From Planctomycetota bacterium (GTDB taxonomy: Bacteria > Planctomycetota > Phycisphaerae > Tepidisphaerales > Tepidisphaeraceae), in assembly GCA_026693085.1 (NCBI GenBank), contig JAPLNB010000325.1, forward strand, positions 1-64,000: 64,000 nt of DNA, given 5' to 3'. The notes beneath the pieces are model-generated. The model was given only the letters and a program-made list of their open reading frames with translations, was not told the DNA's origin and searched no databases. Shown here one piece after another: positions 42,740 to 54,664 of the stretch; within the stretch, counting starts at the first letter, position 1; the number at the start of each line of letters is the position of its first letter. A program made the position numbers and the translations under genes.

Positions 42740-44335
42740 GTGCGACTAACAACCCGCCTTTTCGCGATACCCGTTCTCTTCCTCACGGCATCATTACACG
42801 CCCAATCGGTGTACAACATCCTCGACTACGGCGCCAAAGCCGACGGCCAGACCCTCAGTACCCAAGCCATCCAATCCGCCATCGACAAAGCCGCCTCCGC
42901 CGGTGGGGGGACCATCCTCTTCCCCGCCGGCCAGTTCCTCTCCGGCACCATCCGCCTCAAGAACAACATCACCCTCCGGCTCGACGCCGGCGCTGTTCTC
43001 CTTGGCAGCACCAACATCAAAGACTACCCCCACACCATCCCCGCCATCCGCTCCTACACCGACAACTACGTCAAACAATCCCTCATCTACGGCGAAGACC
43101 TGACCAACATTTCGCTCACCGGCAACGGCACGATCGACGGCCAGGGGGCGGCCTTCAAGATCGTCGACCGCAGCCGCCCCTACGAAAACCGGCCGTACCT
43201 CCTCCGCTTGATCAACTGCCGCGACATCTCTGTGTCCGACCTCCACCTGACCAACTCCGCCATGTGGGTGCAGCATTACCTCGGCTGCGAACGCCTGGCT
43301 CTGCGCAACCTCACCGTCATCAGCCACGCCAACGCCAACAACGACGGCACCGACATCGACGGGTGCCGCGACGTCACCATTTCCGATTGCGTCATCGATT
43401 CTGAAGACGACGCCATCACCCTCAAGAGCACCCTCGACAAGCCCTGCGAGAACATAACGATCACCAACTGCATCGCCCGCAGCCGGTGCAACGCCATCAA
43501 AATGGGCACCGAATCCAACGGCGGGTTCGTCAACATCACCATCTCGAACTGCGTCATCACCTCGTCGCGGATCGCCAACTACCGAGGCCTGGCTGGCATC
43601 GCGCTGGAAATCGTCGACGGCGGCCGGCTCGACCGGGTCACCATCTCCAACATCACCATCCAAGGCGTGTCGGTCCCCCTGTTCATGCGTCTTGGCAATC
43701 GCGCCCGCCCATTTGAAAAAGACTCCCCCGCCCCGCGTGTCGGCTCATTCAAGAACGTCATCGTCTCCAATATCGTCGCCACCGACGTCTCCCCGATCGG
43801 CTGCTCGATCACCGGCCTGCCGGATCATCCGATCGAGAACGTCTCGCTCACCAACATCCGCCTCATATTCGAAGGCGCCGGCGCAAAGGATCTGGCCTCC
43901 AAATCCGTCCCCGAACTCCCCGGCAATTACCCCGAATGCACGATGTTCGGCAACCTCCCCGCATATGGCCTCTACGTTCGCCATACCAAGGGCCTCAAGC
44001 TCGACAACATCGTCCTGCAAACCGCGAAACCCGACCTCCGCCACGCCATCGAATGCGACGATGTCGAGAACCTGACCGTCAACGACCTCGACGCCATCTG
44101 CTGGCCAACCGCCGCCCCCATCCTGCATTTCATCGGCGTCCGCGACGCCATGATCCGCGCCTGCCGCCCCCGCGCCGCCGATGGTGCGTTCCTCAAGCTC
44201 GACGGCCCGGCCACGCGCGACATCGTCCTCCTGGGCAACATCCTTGGCCGAGTTGCCGAGACGGTTCAGGTCGCGGCCGAGGTGCCCGGCAATGCCTGGT
44301 CCCTTTCAGGCAACAACGGCGCGGTCGATCGCTGA
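42740..44335 (+). CDS. GH28-family glycoside hydrolase, polygalacturonase-like
   Basis: A 531-residue secreted enzyme with a signal peptide (cleaved near ASLHA). The beta-helix has the GH28 aspartates: ANNDGTDIDGC and SEDDAITLKS, and the position of the usual GHG reads SRCNAIKMGTES, so the catalytic His is absent. Many non-pectinase members, for example rhamnogalacturonan-related ones, show such change. The start is a GTG with AGGAG 6 nt upstream. Co-transcribed with the symporter. Confidence 0.9.
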   Translation: MRLTTRLFAIPVLFLTASLHAQSVYNILDYGAKADGQTLSTQAIQSAIDKAASAGGGTILFPAGQFLSGTIRLKNNITLRLDAGAVLLGSTNIKDYPHTIPAIRSYTDNYVKQSLIYGEDLTNISLTGNGTIDGQGAAFKIVDRSRPYENRPYLLRLINCRDISVSDLHLTNSAMWVQHYLGCERLALRNLTVISHANANNDGTDIDGCRDVTISDCVIDSEDDAITLKSTLDKPCENITITNCIARSRCNAIKMGTESNGGFVNITISNCVITSSRIANYRGLAGIALEIVDGGRLDRVTISNITIQGVSVPLFMRLGNRARPFEKDSPAPRVGSFKNVIVSNIVATDVSPIGCSITGLPDHPIENVSLTNIRLIFEGAGAKDLASKSVPELPGNYPECTMFGNLPAYGLYVRHTKGLKLDNIVLQTAKPDLRHAIECDDVENLTVNDLDAICWPTAAPILHFIGVRDAMIRACRPRAADGAFLKLDGPATRDIVLLGNILGRVAETVQVAAEVPGNAWSLSGNNGAVDR

Positions 44336-44394
44336 CGCGCGACATCTCCGCCCCACACCAAACAACAGACAACATCGGTGTGTGTCTGTGGTTC

Positions 44395-45399
44395 CTAATT
44401 CAGCTTCAGATCGCTCGGCTTCATGCCCTTCTTATGCTTGCCGCCCCCGATCGGCGTCGGCTCATACGTCCCAACCACATCAACCTTCGCTTTCGCCGGA
44501 ATTTTGTCCTCCATCCCGATCGCCCAGAAACTCGCGTTCACGAGCAGCCGCCGGAAACCTTCGCTCTGCAAATCGCCCGCGTGGCCCATCGTCGTCGTGA
44601 AAATTCGCGACGCCTTTCCCTCCGAGCCTGTATAGGTCTTCGTCCACGCCACCGGCACGAGCTTTTTGGCGGTGTTCGGCTCATCGGTCGGCTTCATCCC
44701 CACCAACACCTGACCCATAATCACCGGCTTTGAATCGCCCGTCAGGGTCGTGATCTCATACACATCGGACGGCCCCCAGATGTCCTGGCAACCCCTCACG
44801 ATCGGATTGTCCTTCTGCCCTTCCGCCACCAGCCCACGCGTGCTCTCCCTCTGGTGATCCCCATAATGATTCACCCAGGTCTCGCCGAGAACCTGCCTGC
44901 CGAAACCGCCCTTCATCTGGCCACTCGAGTTCCACTGCCATTTCGCATACGGCCCGTTCTTGTGCTTCTGGAAGTTGAACGCATGGGTATTGGTCCGCAG
45001 GCTTATGATCGGCTTGCCCGCGTTCGTGTAGTCCATGATGGCTTTCATCTGATCGTCCGGCAGATCGCGGAAGCGCAGGAACATGATCAACAGATCCGCG
45101 GTCTTCAGCGCTTCCAGGCCCGGGATATTGTCCAACGTTGACGGATCAATCTCGCCGGTCTGCTTTTTGACGGCGAACAAGACCGTGCACTTAAAGCCCT
45201 GATGCACCGCCAGGATCTTGCCCAACTGCGGGATCAGATCCTCCGCGCGATACTCATCGTCGCCGGCGATCAGGACAATGTGCTTGCCCTTGCCCAACCC
45301 TTCTTTTCCTTCATAAACCACCCAGGGATCATCCGCCATTGCCCAACCAGCCATTGCCCACGCTATCGCCACCAACGCCATCACGGATAATCTAAGCAT
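44395..45399 (-). CDS. Exported ThuA-like protein
   Basis: A 334-residue protein with a signal peptide (LVAIAWAMAGWAMA). ThuA domain: KHIVLIAGDDEYRAEDLIPQL, LIMFLRFRDLPDDQMKAIMDY, GKPIISLRTNTHAF, MGHAGDLQSEGFRRLLVN. The fold is glutamine-amidotransferase-like and the family is linked to trehalose/sugar-related functions, but enzymatic activity is not established. Common in planctomycetes. GAGG precedes the start. Confidence 0.85.
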   Translation of the reverse strand: MLRLSVMALVAIAWAMAGWAMADDPWVVYEGKEGLGKGKHIVLIAGDDEYRAEDLIPQLGKILAVHQGFKCTVLFAVKKQTGEIDPSTLDNIPGLEALKTADLLIMFLRFRDLPDDQMKAIMDYTNAGKPIISLRTNTHAFNFQKHKNGPYAKWQWNSSGQMKGGFGRQVLGETWVNHYGDHQRESTRGLVAEGQKDNPIVRGCQDIWGPSDVYEITTLTGDSKPVIMGQVLVGMKPTDEPNTAKKLVPVAWTKTYTGSEGKASRIFTTTMGHAGDLQSEGFRRLLVNASFWAIGMEDKIPAKAKVDVVGTYEPTPIGGGKHKKGMKPSDLKLN

Positions 45400-45473
45400 G
45401 ACCTCGCTCCTTTGCTGTCTTGCAGCTCACCATCAACTTAAACCGCGCAACAATCGATCCGTTGAATCGGACC

Positions 45474-47411
45474 TCACTGCGCCGTCGCGCGCTTCAGATG
45501 CCGCCACACCGCCCACGGCATCACCTTCTGAACCTTCCCCTTGTACTGGTCAACCAGCCGGCTCCGCGGGTCGTTGCTGCCGACCGGCACCAGGCGGTTG
45601 TCCACCACCTCATACAACTTCGACCTCGCCGATTGATCATCCAGAACATACACCAGCCCGTTGTCCGCAACCCCGCTGACCTTCCCCTGGTCCATGCGCA
45701 TGAACAGCATCCTCGCGGGAACCTGATCCGCCAGAATATCCCGCCCCAGCCACTCCCCCGATTCCTCCACCCCCAGCAAATGCGCCAACGTCGGCGCCAC
45801 GTCCAGATGACTCGTGCTCAGACGCCCTTCCTGCTTCGTCGGAAACAGCTTCGGGTTTGAAATGATGCACGGCGTCCGAATCTCCTCCAGCGTCATCGCC
45901 AGCCCATGCCCCACCGGGAACGACGATACCGTCTCCCCATGATCCCCCACCACCACGATCAGCGTATTCTCCCGCAGCTTCTCCTTGTCCAGAAAATCGA
46001 TCAGCTTCCCGACGTTGTAGTCCGCATAAGCCAGTGAATTGGAGTACCGGTGCACCCACGTGTCATGCGGAAAAGGCCTCTCCTTCAGGAGGCTCACATA
46101 GGGGTGGTGCGGAAAGATTGTCGAATACACCATGAAGAACGGCTTGCCCTTGTTCGCACTGATCCACTGCGACAAAGCCGCCACCGTCTGTTCCTCGTGA
46201 ATCCCCCAGACCCATGGCTTGGTCGCCCCCGGGATCATCGCCCCATCAACCTTCGCGTCAAAGCCCGCCACCAGGTAATCCAGCCCCGCATATGCCAGAT
46301 ACCCCGAATGGAAAAACGCCGTCTGATAGCCCCGCGTCTTCAGCACATCCGCAATCGATCGTTGCGGCAACGGCCGGTTGTACAAAGCCCGCGGACGCCC
46401 CCCCAATTCCGGCAGATAATCCGAGTAAATCAGCGCATACAACGCCTTGTACGTCTCCGAAAAAACAATGTAGTGGTCCTTCAGGCTCAACCCCGTCTCC
46501 GCCAGCCGCAACAGGTTCGGCGTCGTCTTTGCGTCAATGTACGCCGCCGACGTCGACTCCATCAGGACGATCAACACATTGAACCCGTCCGCCTTGCCTT
46601 CGTGTTTCCCCGCCGCCGGCAACATCGGCGTGCTGACGCTAATCGACGCCGCCTGGCGCAGCTCATCATCGTAATCTTTCACGCTCGCGTTCGTCTTCGC
46701 CAGCAAATCCTTCACATCCACCGCCTTGGGCACCGGGTGGTAATACTGCACAAAATGTAGAACCGCGTTCCGCTTCAGCCCATAGGCATAAATCCCCCTC
46801 ATCCTCACCATCCACATCGCGCCAATCGCAGCCGCCCCAACCAGCGTCACCGCCCACAGCCGCCAGCGCACTTGCAGCCACATCACCTTCCCCAGCAGCC
46901 ACCTAAACAACCACCCCAGCAGCGGGTAACTCAACAACCCCACGAGGATGAATGTGATGGGCAAAAGCCCAAGATACGCCGCGATTGAGTCCCACATCGT
47001 CGCCAGGTTGTCGGCCGCCCGCAGATGCCCGATCTCCAACGGACAGGCATAGATCTGATGCACCTGCCAGCTCACCGTCGAAAACACCACGATCGCCGCA
47101 TGCGCCACAAACGGCAGTATCGTTGCGACAATCACCCCCCCCACTCGCCCCAGTGCCCTCCCGCCATGAAACAGCATCGCATACACCGCCGCCACGATTG
47201 CGCACAGAACCACATCCCCCCCGCCCAGCAGGAGCACGCTGAGAAACCCCAACTCCTCGAGCGCCGGAACCCCCCGCGAAAAAATGTACCAGCACGCCAG
47301 GTGGACCTTCAAAATCCACAGAAACACGCAGAGCGCCAATGCACACGCAACCGCGTGAACATCATCCCGCGTCTGGCGGCTGCGCATCCAGCGGTAAGCG
47401 TCAGAAAGCAT
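45474..47411 (-). CDS. LtaS-type membrane sulfatase-superfamily transferase
   Basis: A 645-residue protein. About five N-terminal membrane helices (to about 220) precede an alkaline-phosphatase-superfamily domain (about 270-600). It has IVLMESTSAAY (acidic metal ligand), the probable nucleophile Thr in SETYKALYAL, TLIVVVGDHGETV (DH metal pair) and the LtaS-like TTPNLLRLAETG. No CxPxR motif of true sulfatases is present, so it should be a phosphoglycerol- or phosphoethanolamine-type transferase acting on envelope glycans. It follows an FGE-fold gene by 51 bp. Confidence 0.85.
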   Translation of the reverse strand: MLSDAYRWMRSRQTRDDVHAVACALALCVFLWILKVHLACWYIFSRGVPALEELGFLSVLLLGGGDVVLCAIVAAVYAMLFHGGRALGRVGGVIVATILPFVAHAAIVVFSTVSWQVHQIYACPLEIGHLRAADNLATMWDSIAAYLGLLPITFILVGLLSYPLLGWLFRWLLGKVMWLQVRWRLWAVTLVGAAAIGAMWMVRMRGIYAYGLKRNAVLHFVQYYHPVPKAVDVKDLLAKTNASVKDYDDELRQAASISVSTPMLPAAGKHEGKADGFNVLIVLMESTSAAYIDAKTTPNLLRLAETGLSLKDHYIVFSETYKALYALIYSDYLPELGGRPRALYNRPLPQRSIADVLKTRGYQTAFFHSGYLAYAGLDYLVAGFDAKVDGAMIPGATKPWVWGIHEEQTVAALSQWISANKGKPFFMVYSTIFPHHPYVSLLKERPFPHDTWVHRYSNSLAYADYNVGKLIDFLDKEKLRENTLIVVVGDHGETVSSFPVGHGLAMTLEEIRTPCIISNPKLFPTKQEGRLSTSHLDVAPTLAHLLGVEESGEWLGRDILADQVPARMLFMRMDQGKVSGVADNGLVYVLDDQSARSKLYEVVDNRLVPVGSNDPRSRLVDQYKGKVQKVMPWAVWRHLKRATAQ

Positions 47412-47462
47412 CGACCAGAATCTAACGGATCGTCACCGCCGCAACCAGCCCCGGCGTAGCCG

Positions 47463-48296
47463 CTATTCCTCCATCACAATCCGGAATCCGCAGTGATGGC
47501 CGTCCGATAGCCACCATTTGCTCTTGGGGATCTGTGGATCGCGGAACTGCCAGCTCGGAAGATATGCACGCCGTGGCGCACTCTGGATCAGCTTGATACC
47601 GTCCTTGTACGATCCGCCTTTCACCACCGGCTCATCATCCCCGATCGTCCACTCGGCCGCGTTGCCCAGCATGTCGTACAATCCCCACGCGTTCGGCTGC
47701 TTGCTGGCAACCGGATGGCTGATCCGCTCGCCATCCACCTCGCAGTTGTCCCGGTACCAGGCCACCTTGTCCAGCGCCGCCGCACCCAGCCCCTTCGGCT
47801 CGGCCCCGGCGTTGCACGCATATTCCCACTCCGCCTCCGTCGGCAGCCGGAATTTCTTGCCTAGTTTCTCCGACAGCCACTTGCAGTACATCTGGCCGGA
47901 GTACGCCGTAATACAGATCATCGGATAGCCATCGTGCCCCCACACGCAATCCGCCGCGCCGTAGAGCTTCGTCGGCCGGGTCTTGCCGATGGCAGAAATT
48001 CGCGCCGCCTCGGTCTTCAAATCCGGGCACAGCCGCCACGCGTCGTACTCATCCCACGTCACTTCCGTGCGCCCCACCCAGATCGACTTGATCGGCGTCT
48101 GCTTCCCCGAAAGCGCATACGTTCCGGCCGGTATTTTGATCATCTGAAACGTGACCACCGTGTCGGGAATGCGCAGTTCCTGCATCTGCATCCCCGCCGG
48201 CGCCGGTTCCGGCTTCGCCGGCTGCTCAGCCGCCGGCAAGACCGATGTCCATACCAAGACCCCTACGACCGCAACAGTGGTCATGTGGCGAATCAT
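47463..48296 (-). CDS. FGE-fold (SUMF1-like) exported protein without catalytic cysteines
   Basis: A 277-residue protein with an N-terminal signal. It shows the formylglycine-generating fold: IPAGTYAL, VTWDEYDAW, CKWLSEKLGKKFRLPTEAEWEYA, GLYDMLGNAAEWTIGDD. The region that should hold the two catalytic Cys of FGE (after VVKGGSY) reads KDGIKLIQSAPRRAYLP, with none. It is therefore a structural or binding member. GGAG with a 6-nt gap supports the start. Same strand and next to the LtaS-type gene. Confidence 0.85.
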   Translation of the reverse strand: MIRHMTTVAVVGVLVWTSVLPAAEQPAKPEPAPAGMQMQELRIPDTVVTFQMIKIPAGTYALSGKQTPIKSIWVGRTEVTWDEYDAWRLCPDLKTEAARISAIGKTRPTKLYGAADCVWGHDGYPMICITAYSGQMYCKWLSEKLGKKFRLPTEAEWEYACNAGAEPKGLGAAALDKVAWYRDNCEVDGERISHPVASKQPNAWGLYDMLGNAAEWTIGDDEPVVKGGSYKDGIKLIQSAPRRAYLPSWQFRDPQIPKSKWWLSDGHHCGFRIVMEE

Positions 48297-48403
48297 GGCT
48301 AGCTCCCTGTTCTACACGCCCGTCGAACACCGGGCTTCCACTCGCATATACACCGCAACTGGCAGAGTGTTGCTTGCTACATCACCGGAGCCGGCAAAAA
48401 AAC

Positions 48404-48432
48404 TTGCGTATCCTTTCCCGATCGCGTATAGT
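48404..48432 (+). promoter_or_regulatory. Candidate sigma-70 promoter of PEP-CTERM 2
   Basis: TTGCGT (48404-48409) and TATAGT (48427-48432) are 17 nt apart, close to the consensus. The start would be near 48439, leader about 50 nt before the ATG at 48490. Confidence 0.6.
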
Positions 48433-48454
48433 CGCGGCGTATTTTCAGGGTAAC

Positions 48455-48466
48455 GTATCGCGATAC
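48455..48466. promoter_or_regulatory. 12-bp palindrome in the PEP-CTERM 2 leader
   Basis: GTATCGCGATAC is a perfect palindrome located about +17 to +28 from the predicted start and 24 nt before the ATG. It could be an operator for a dimeric regulator; it is not a terminator as no loop or T tract exists. Confidence 0.4.
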
Positions 48467-48489
48467 ATACATTGAACGGGAGAGACACC

Positions 48490-49245
48490 ATGAGAAGCCT
48501 GATCGCCGCCATCGCTCTGGTTCTGACCTTGTCCATCGGCTGCCCCGTCCGCGCAAGCCTGATTGAATTCGCCATTGATTCCGAACGCAGCTCCCTGACC
48601 GCCGGCGGCTATTTCGCCGACTCCTCGTTCGCCCAGCCACAAATCGGAGACAGCGACACCACCTCCTACACCGGCACCATCTCCGTCGAACTCACCGGCA
48701 ACACCATCCAATTCGTCGCCGGCAGTTGGATCGACGCCACCGCCCAATCCATCAAGATGCAGCCGGGCTTCGGGGGCGAACCCGGCATTGCCAAGGCCGA
48801 CTACGGGCACAAAGCCACCGTCGGCATGTTCCAGACCACCGGCTACGCCGCCACCCGCAACCTCGTCCTCGATCTCACCAGCGACCCCCTCACCCTCACC
48901 TTCCTCGCCGGCTCACGCAGCTTCGACTCCACCGCGCTGCTCTTCGCCCCCGCCATGGGCTCCGTCGATTTCGACACGGGCATGCCCGCCCAGTGGGGCA
49001 ACGCCCCTCTCGATGGCTCCTCCGACAGCAACGCCAACGACAGCCCCTCAACCCTCGTCCTCGGCGACGGCCTCGAGACCCTCACCATCCCCGTCAGCCT
49101 CTGGTTCAAGTACTCCGGCATGACCCTCGGCGACAGCGCCCTGTCCCTCGACGGCCAAATCGTCGGCACACGCATCGTCCCCGAGCCCGCCGCCCTCTCG
49201 CTCCTGTCGCTCGGAGCCCTTGCTCTCCTCCGCCGCAGAAGCTGA
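48490..49245 (+). CDS. PEP-CTERM protein 2
   Basis: A 251-residue exported protein with a signal peptide (LIAAIALVLTLSIGCPVRA) and a C-terminal signal VPEPAALSLLSLGALALLRRRS (in parts: VPEPAA, hydrophobic helix, RRRS). The body is a beta-rich domain of unknown function with YTGTISVELTGNTIQFVAG. GGAG with a 7-nt gap sets the start. The gene has its own sigma-70-like promoter and a terminator that copies the one after the phc-like operon. Confidence 0.92.
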   Translation: MRSLIAAIALVLTLSIGCPVRASLIEFAIDSERSSLTAGGYFADSSFAQPQIGDSDTTSYTGTISVELTGNTIQFVAGSWIDATAQSIKMQPGFGGEPGIAKADYGHKATVGMFQTTGYAATRNLVLDLTSDPLTLTFLAGSRSFDSTALLFAPAMGSVDFDTGMPAQWGNAPLDGSSDSNANDSPSTLVLGDGLETLTIPVSLWFKYSGMTLGDSALSLDGQIVGTRIVPEPAALSLLSLGALALLRRRS

Positions 49246-49300
49246 TGCAGGATCAGCACGTCGAAATCGGATTCCTGCCAAACTCATGCCTCAAATCAGA

Positions 49301-49322
49301 GCCCCGGATGCACATCCGGGGC
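49301..49322 (+). terminator. Terminator of PEP-CTERM 2, copy of the phc-like operon terminator
   Basis: A perfect 22-bp palindrome: GCCCCGGATG, CA, CATCCGGGGC, with a TCTTTTC tail two bases later. The core is identical to 38274-38295 although the flanking genes are unrelated. Confidence 0.8.
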
Positions 49323-49674
49323 CTCTTTTCTCCCGCCCCTTCTTAGCGCCGGGTGGCAGTGGCAGCTTGCTGCCAGTGCTTCCGCCAGGGGACCACGGGC
49401 GGACAAGTCGGCCGCGGCACCCGATAAGATGGGATCAGCATGAGACACTACAATAGCAATAAGGTGGGCCCTGCCCACCCCGGCACCAGGCGTACCAGCC
49501 TGACCGTCGCCTCCGCCAATTTCCGGCCCGTCCATAATTTCAGGATGAACCTTGGGTGTTGGAAATAAGGTAGCGATCAATCGGCCAGATTGCAGGGCCA
49601 AGTCCGCGCGCAGAACTACCTCGGCCTGCGATTGATCAGTTCTCTTTGTGTTAAGTCAGATCCCCCCCAGGCGT
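49323..49674. other. Noncoding stretch after PEP-CTERM 2
   Basis: About 350 bp without a credible gene. It holds a perfect 7-bp hairpin at 49463-49479 (GGTGGGC, loop CCT, GCCCACC) and a related TGGCAG/CTGCCA near 49367. These look like dispersed noncoding hairpins. Nothing else is visible. Confidence 0.5.
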
Positions 49675-49866
49675 TCATGAATTGGCGGAAGAACCTGACG
49701 ACGGCGCCGACCGGCCGTACCCCGCTGCCTGCGATTTCTGCGACAACATCGGAACGCGGAGCGACGTCTGGCACTGCTGGCACTTGACCATCTTGCCGCG
49801 CACGTCATCCGGGACCGACAACACCCTGCGACATCTCAGATTTGGGCAGATTACCTGAACCGACAT
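49675..49866 (-). CDS. Small zinc-ribbon protein
   Basis: A 63-residue protein: ICPNLRCRRVLSVPDDVRG followed by KMVKCQQCQTSLRVP, that is, two pairs of Cys (CxxxxC and CxxC) in the zinc-ribbon form usual for planctomycete MJ0042/VP-type ribbons. A serine-rich tail ends the protein. GGAG precedes the ATG (9 nt). A zinc-binding scaffold of unknown role. It follows nuoA by 77 bp. Confidence 0.7.
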   Translation of the reverse strand: MSVQVICPNLRCRRVLSVPDDVRGKMVKCQQCQTSLRVPMLSQKSQAAGYGRSAPSSGSSANS

Positions 49867-49943
49867 AACACACAACTCCAAGCGATTCATCGACCAGATC
49901 ATCCCAAGTCTTGAGTCTTGTTTGCGCCAGCTCCCCGCGATTC

Positions 49944-50423
49944 TCATTCCACCCGATCCGTGCGGGCTTCCTGGCGCGGATCGATGCCCGGTCGATAATT
50001 CACTCTCAGGCTGGTCGTTGCGGCCGACCGCACCCAATCCAGGTACCCAAACCGCCAGAGGTAGGCAAATCCCACCAGCAGGACGCCAAAGAAGAAGAGC
50101 ATATCGACCACGGCGACCAGCCGGATGCTGAACACATCGACGCCCAACTCCTTGGCCAGTGCCACGGCGTTTCCGAACGCCACCGCCCAGGGGTAGAACA
50201 GCGCCACCTCGACATCGAAGATCAGGAAGACCAATGCAACGATATAGAACCGCAGGTCAAACTGCACCCAGTTGGAGCCAATGGTGTTTTCGCCGCACTC
50301 ATACACCGCTGCCTTTTCCGGATGGGGCACGCGCGGGCGAAGGAAACTTCCCGCAAACATGGCGATAAATACAAAAAACACCCCCATGATGAGGAAGATG
50401 GTGATTGACAGCAACAAGCCCAT
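49944..50423 (-). CDS. nuoA: NADH-quinone oxidoreductase subunit A
   Basis: A 159-residue complex I membrane subunit. It has three helices and the marks YECGENTIGS and FDLRFYIVALVFLIFDVEVALFYPWA, the quinone-proximal loop. Length is a little above the usual 120-150 owing to an extended C-terminus. GGGAG with an 8-nt gap sets the start. No nuoB follows; the next gene is the small zinc ribbon, which is unusual. Confidence 0.95.
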   Translation of the reverse strand: MGLLLSITIFLIMGVFFVFIAMFAGSFLRPRVPHPEKAAVYECGENTIGSNWVQFDLRFYIVALVFLIFDVEVALFYPWAVAFGNAVALAKELGVDVFSIRLVAVVDMLFFFGVLLVGFAYLWRFGYLDWVRSAATTSLRVNYRPGIDPRQEARTDRVE

Positions 50424-50621
50424 ACGTCTGGCTCCCAAAGGCAGGGGATCTTAATCAAAGATCCCCTGCGAATCCAACGCCCGTGCCGGTTGCCAAGCGT
50501 ATTTTGGGTTCAGATGTCCGGTGTTTTCGGTCAATTTGTCACGGTTCTGCCAATTTGCGTCCGTCCGGTGGCTTTCACTCTCCGCATGGGCCTAAGATCA
50601 GCCATGCGTGCAGGAGTAACC

Positions 50622-50930
50622 ATGGCAATGGACATTCTGATACAGGGCTTCAATCACAAGGTTCATGCGGATCGCATCGTCCAGCAATTGCAGACCCAGC
50701 AGCACCTGGTCCCTCATCAGTCGCTTGCGGTTGCGCTGCAGGAGGCCCAGGTTCGGATCGGCTTCTGTCCCCAGGCCGCTCAACTGGCGATGGGCGTTCT
50801 GCAATTGGATCCCAGCCGGAAGATCGGACGGCTGAGGCAGTGCGAGCTGGCTCAATTATCGCGTACGATCTACCGCTTGTGGCATCAGAAGAGCAGCGCC
50901 AACCCTGCTGCGCTGCGTCAGCCGGCCTGA
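50622..50930 (+). CDS. Unknown small protein
   Basis: A 102-residue protein (MAMDILIQGFNHKVHADRIV, then many Gln, Leu). A very good ribosome site (GGAG, 5-nt gap) and GC-rich third positions support it. No motif recognised. It is convergent with carB, 35 bp from its end. The opposite strand also has an open frame but no ribosome site. Confidence 0.55.
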   Translation: MAMDILIQGFNHKVHADRIVQQLQTQQHLVPHQSLAVALQEAQVRIGFCPQAAQLAMGVLQLDPSRKIGRLRQCELAQLSRTIYRLWHQKSSANPAALRQPA

Positions 50931-50965
50931 CATCGCATGGCATCCGGTTCCGGGATCGTGGGCTA

Positions 50966-54487
<3,522 letters not shown>

Positions 54488-54664
54488 CGAAGAGGTCTTT
54501 CAGTTCAAAATCGGAGGTAATGTACAGATCATCGTAGGGATTGCCAACCCAGCCGGGCTGGAGTTCGCGGGCGTGTTGCGATACAATTGCCGATGTCGTA
54601 TCACCTTGTAAACACATAGTTTGTCGTTTGCGAAGTTGCAGCATGGCGCGTATGGCCGCTTGTC

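Noticed and set aside
49296-49601. A 101-codon minus-strand frame after PEP-CTERM 2
   Set aside because: It reads through the perfect terminator palindrome and the hairpin at 49463, and has no ribosome site.
54490-54644. A protein-like segment upstream of carB on the minus strand (for example [17 protein letters not shown])
   Set aside because: The frame continues deep into carB in another register. carB has its standard N-terminus, and no stop or ribosome site delimits a small gene.
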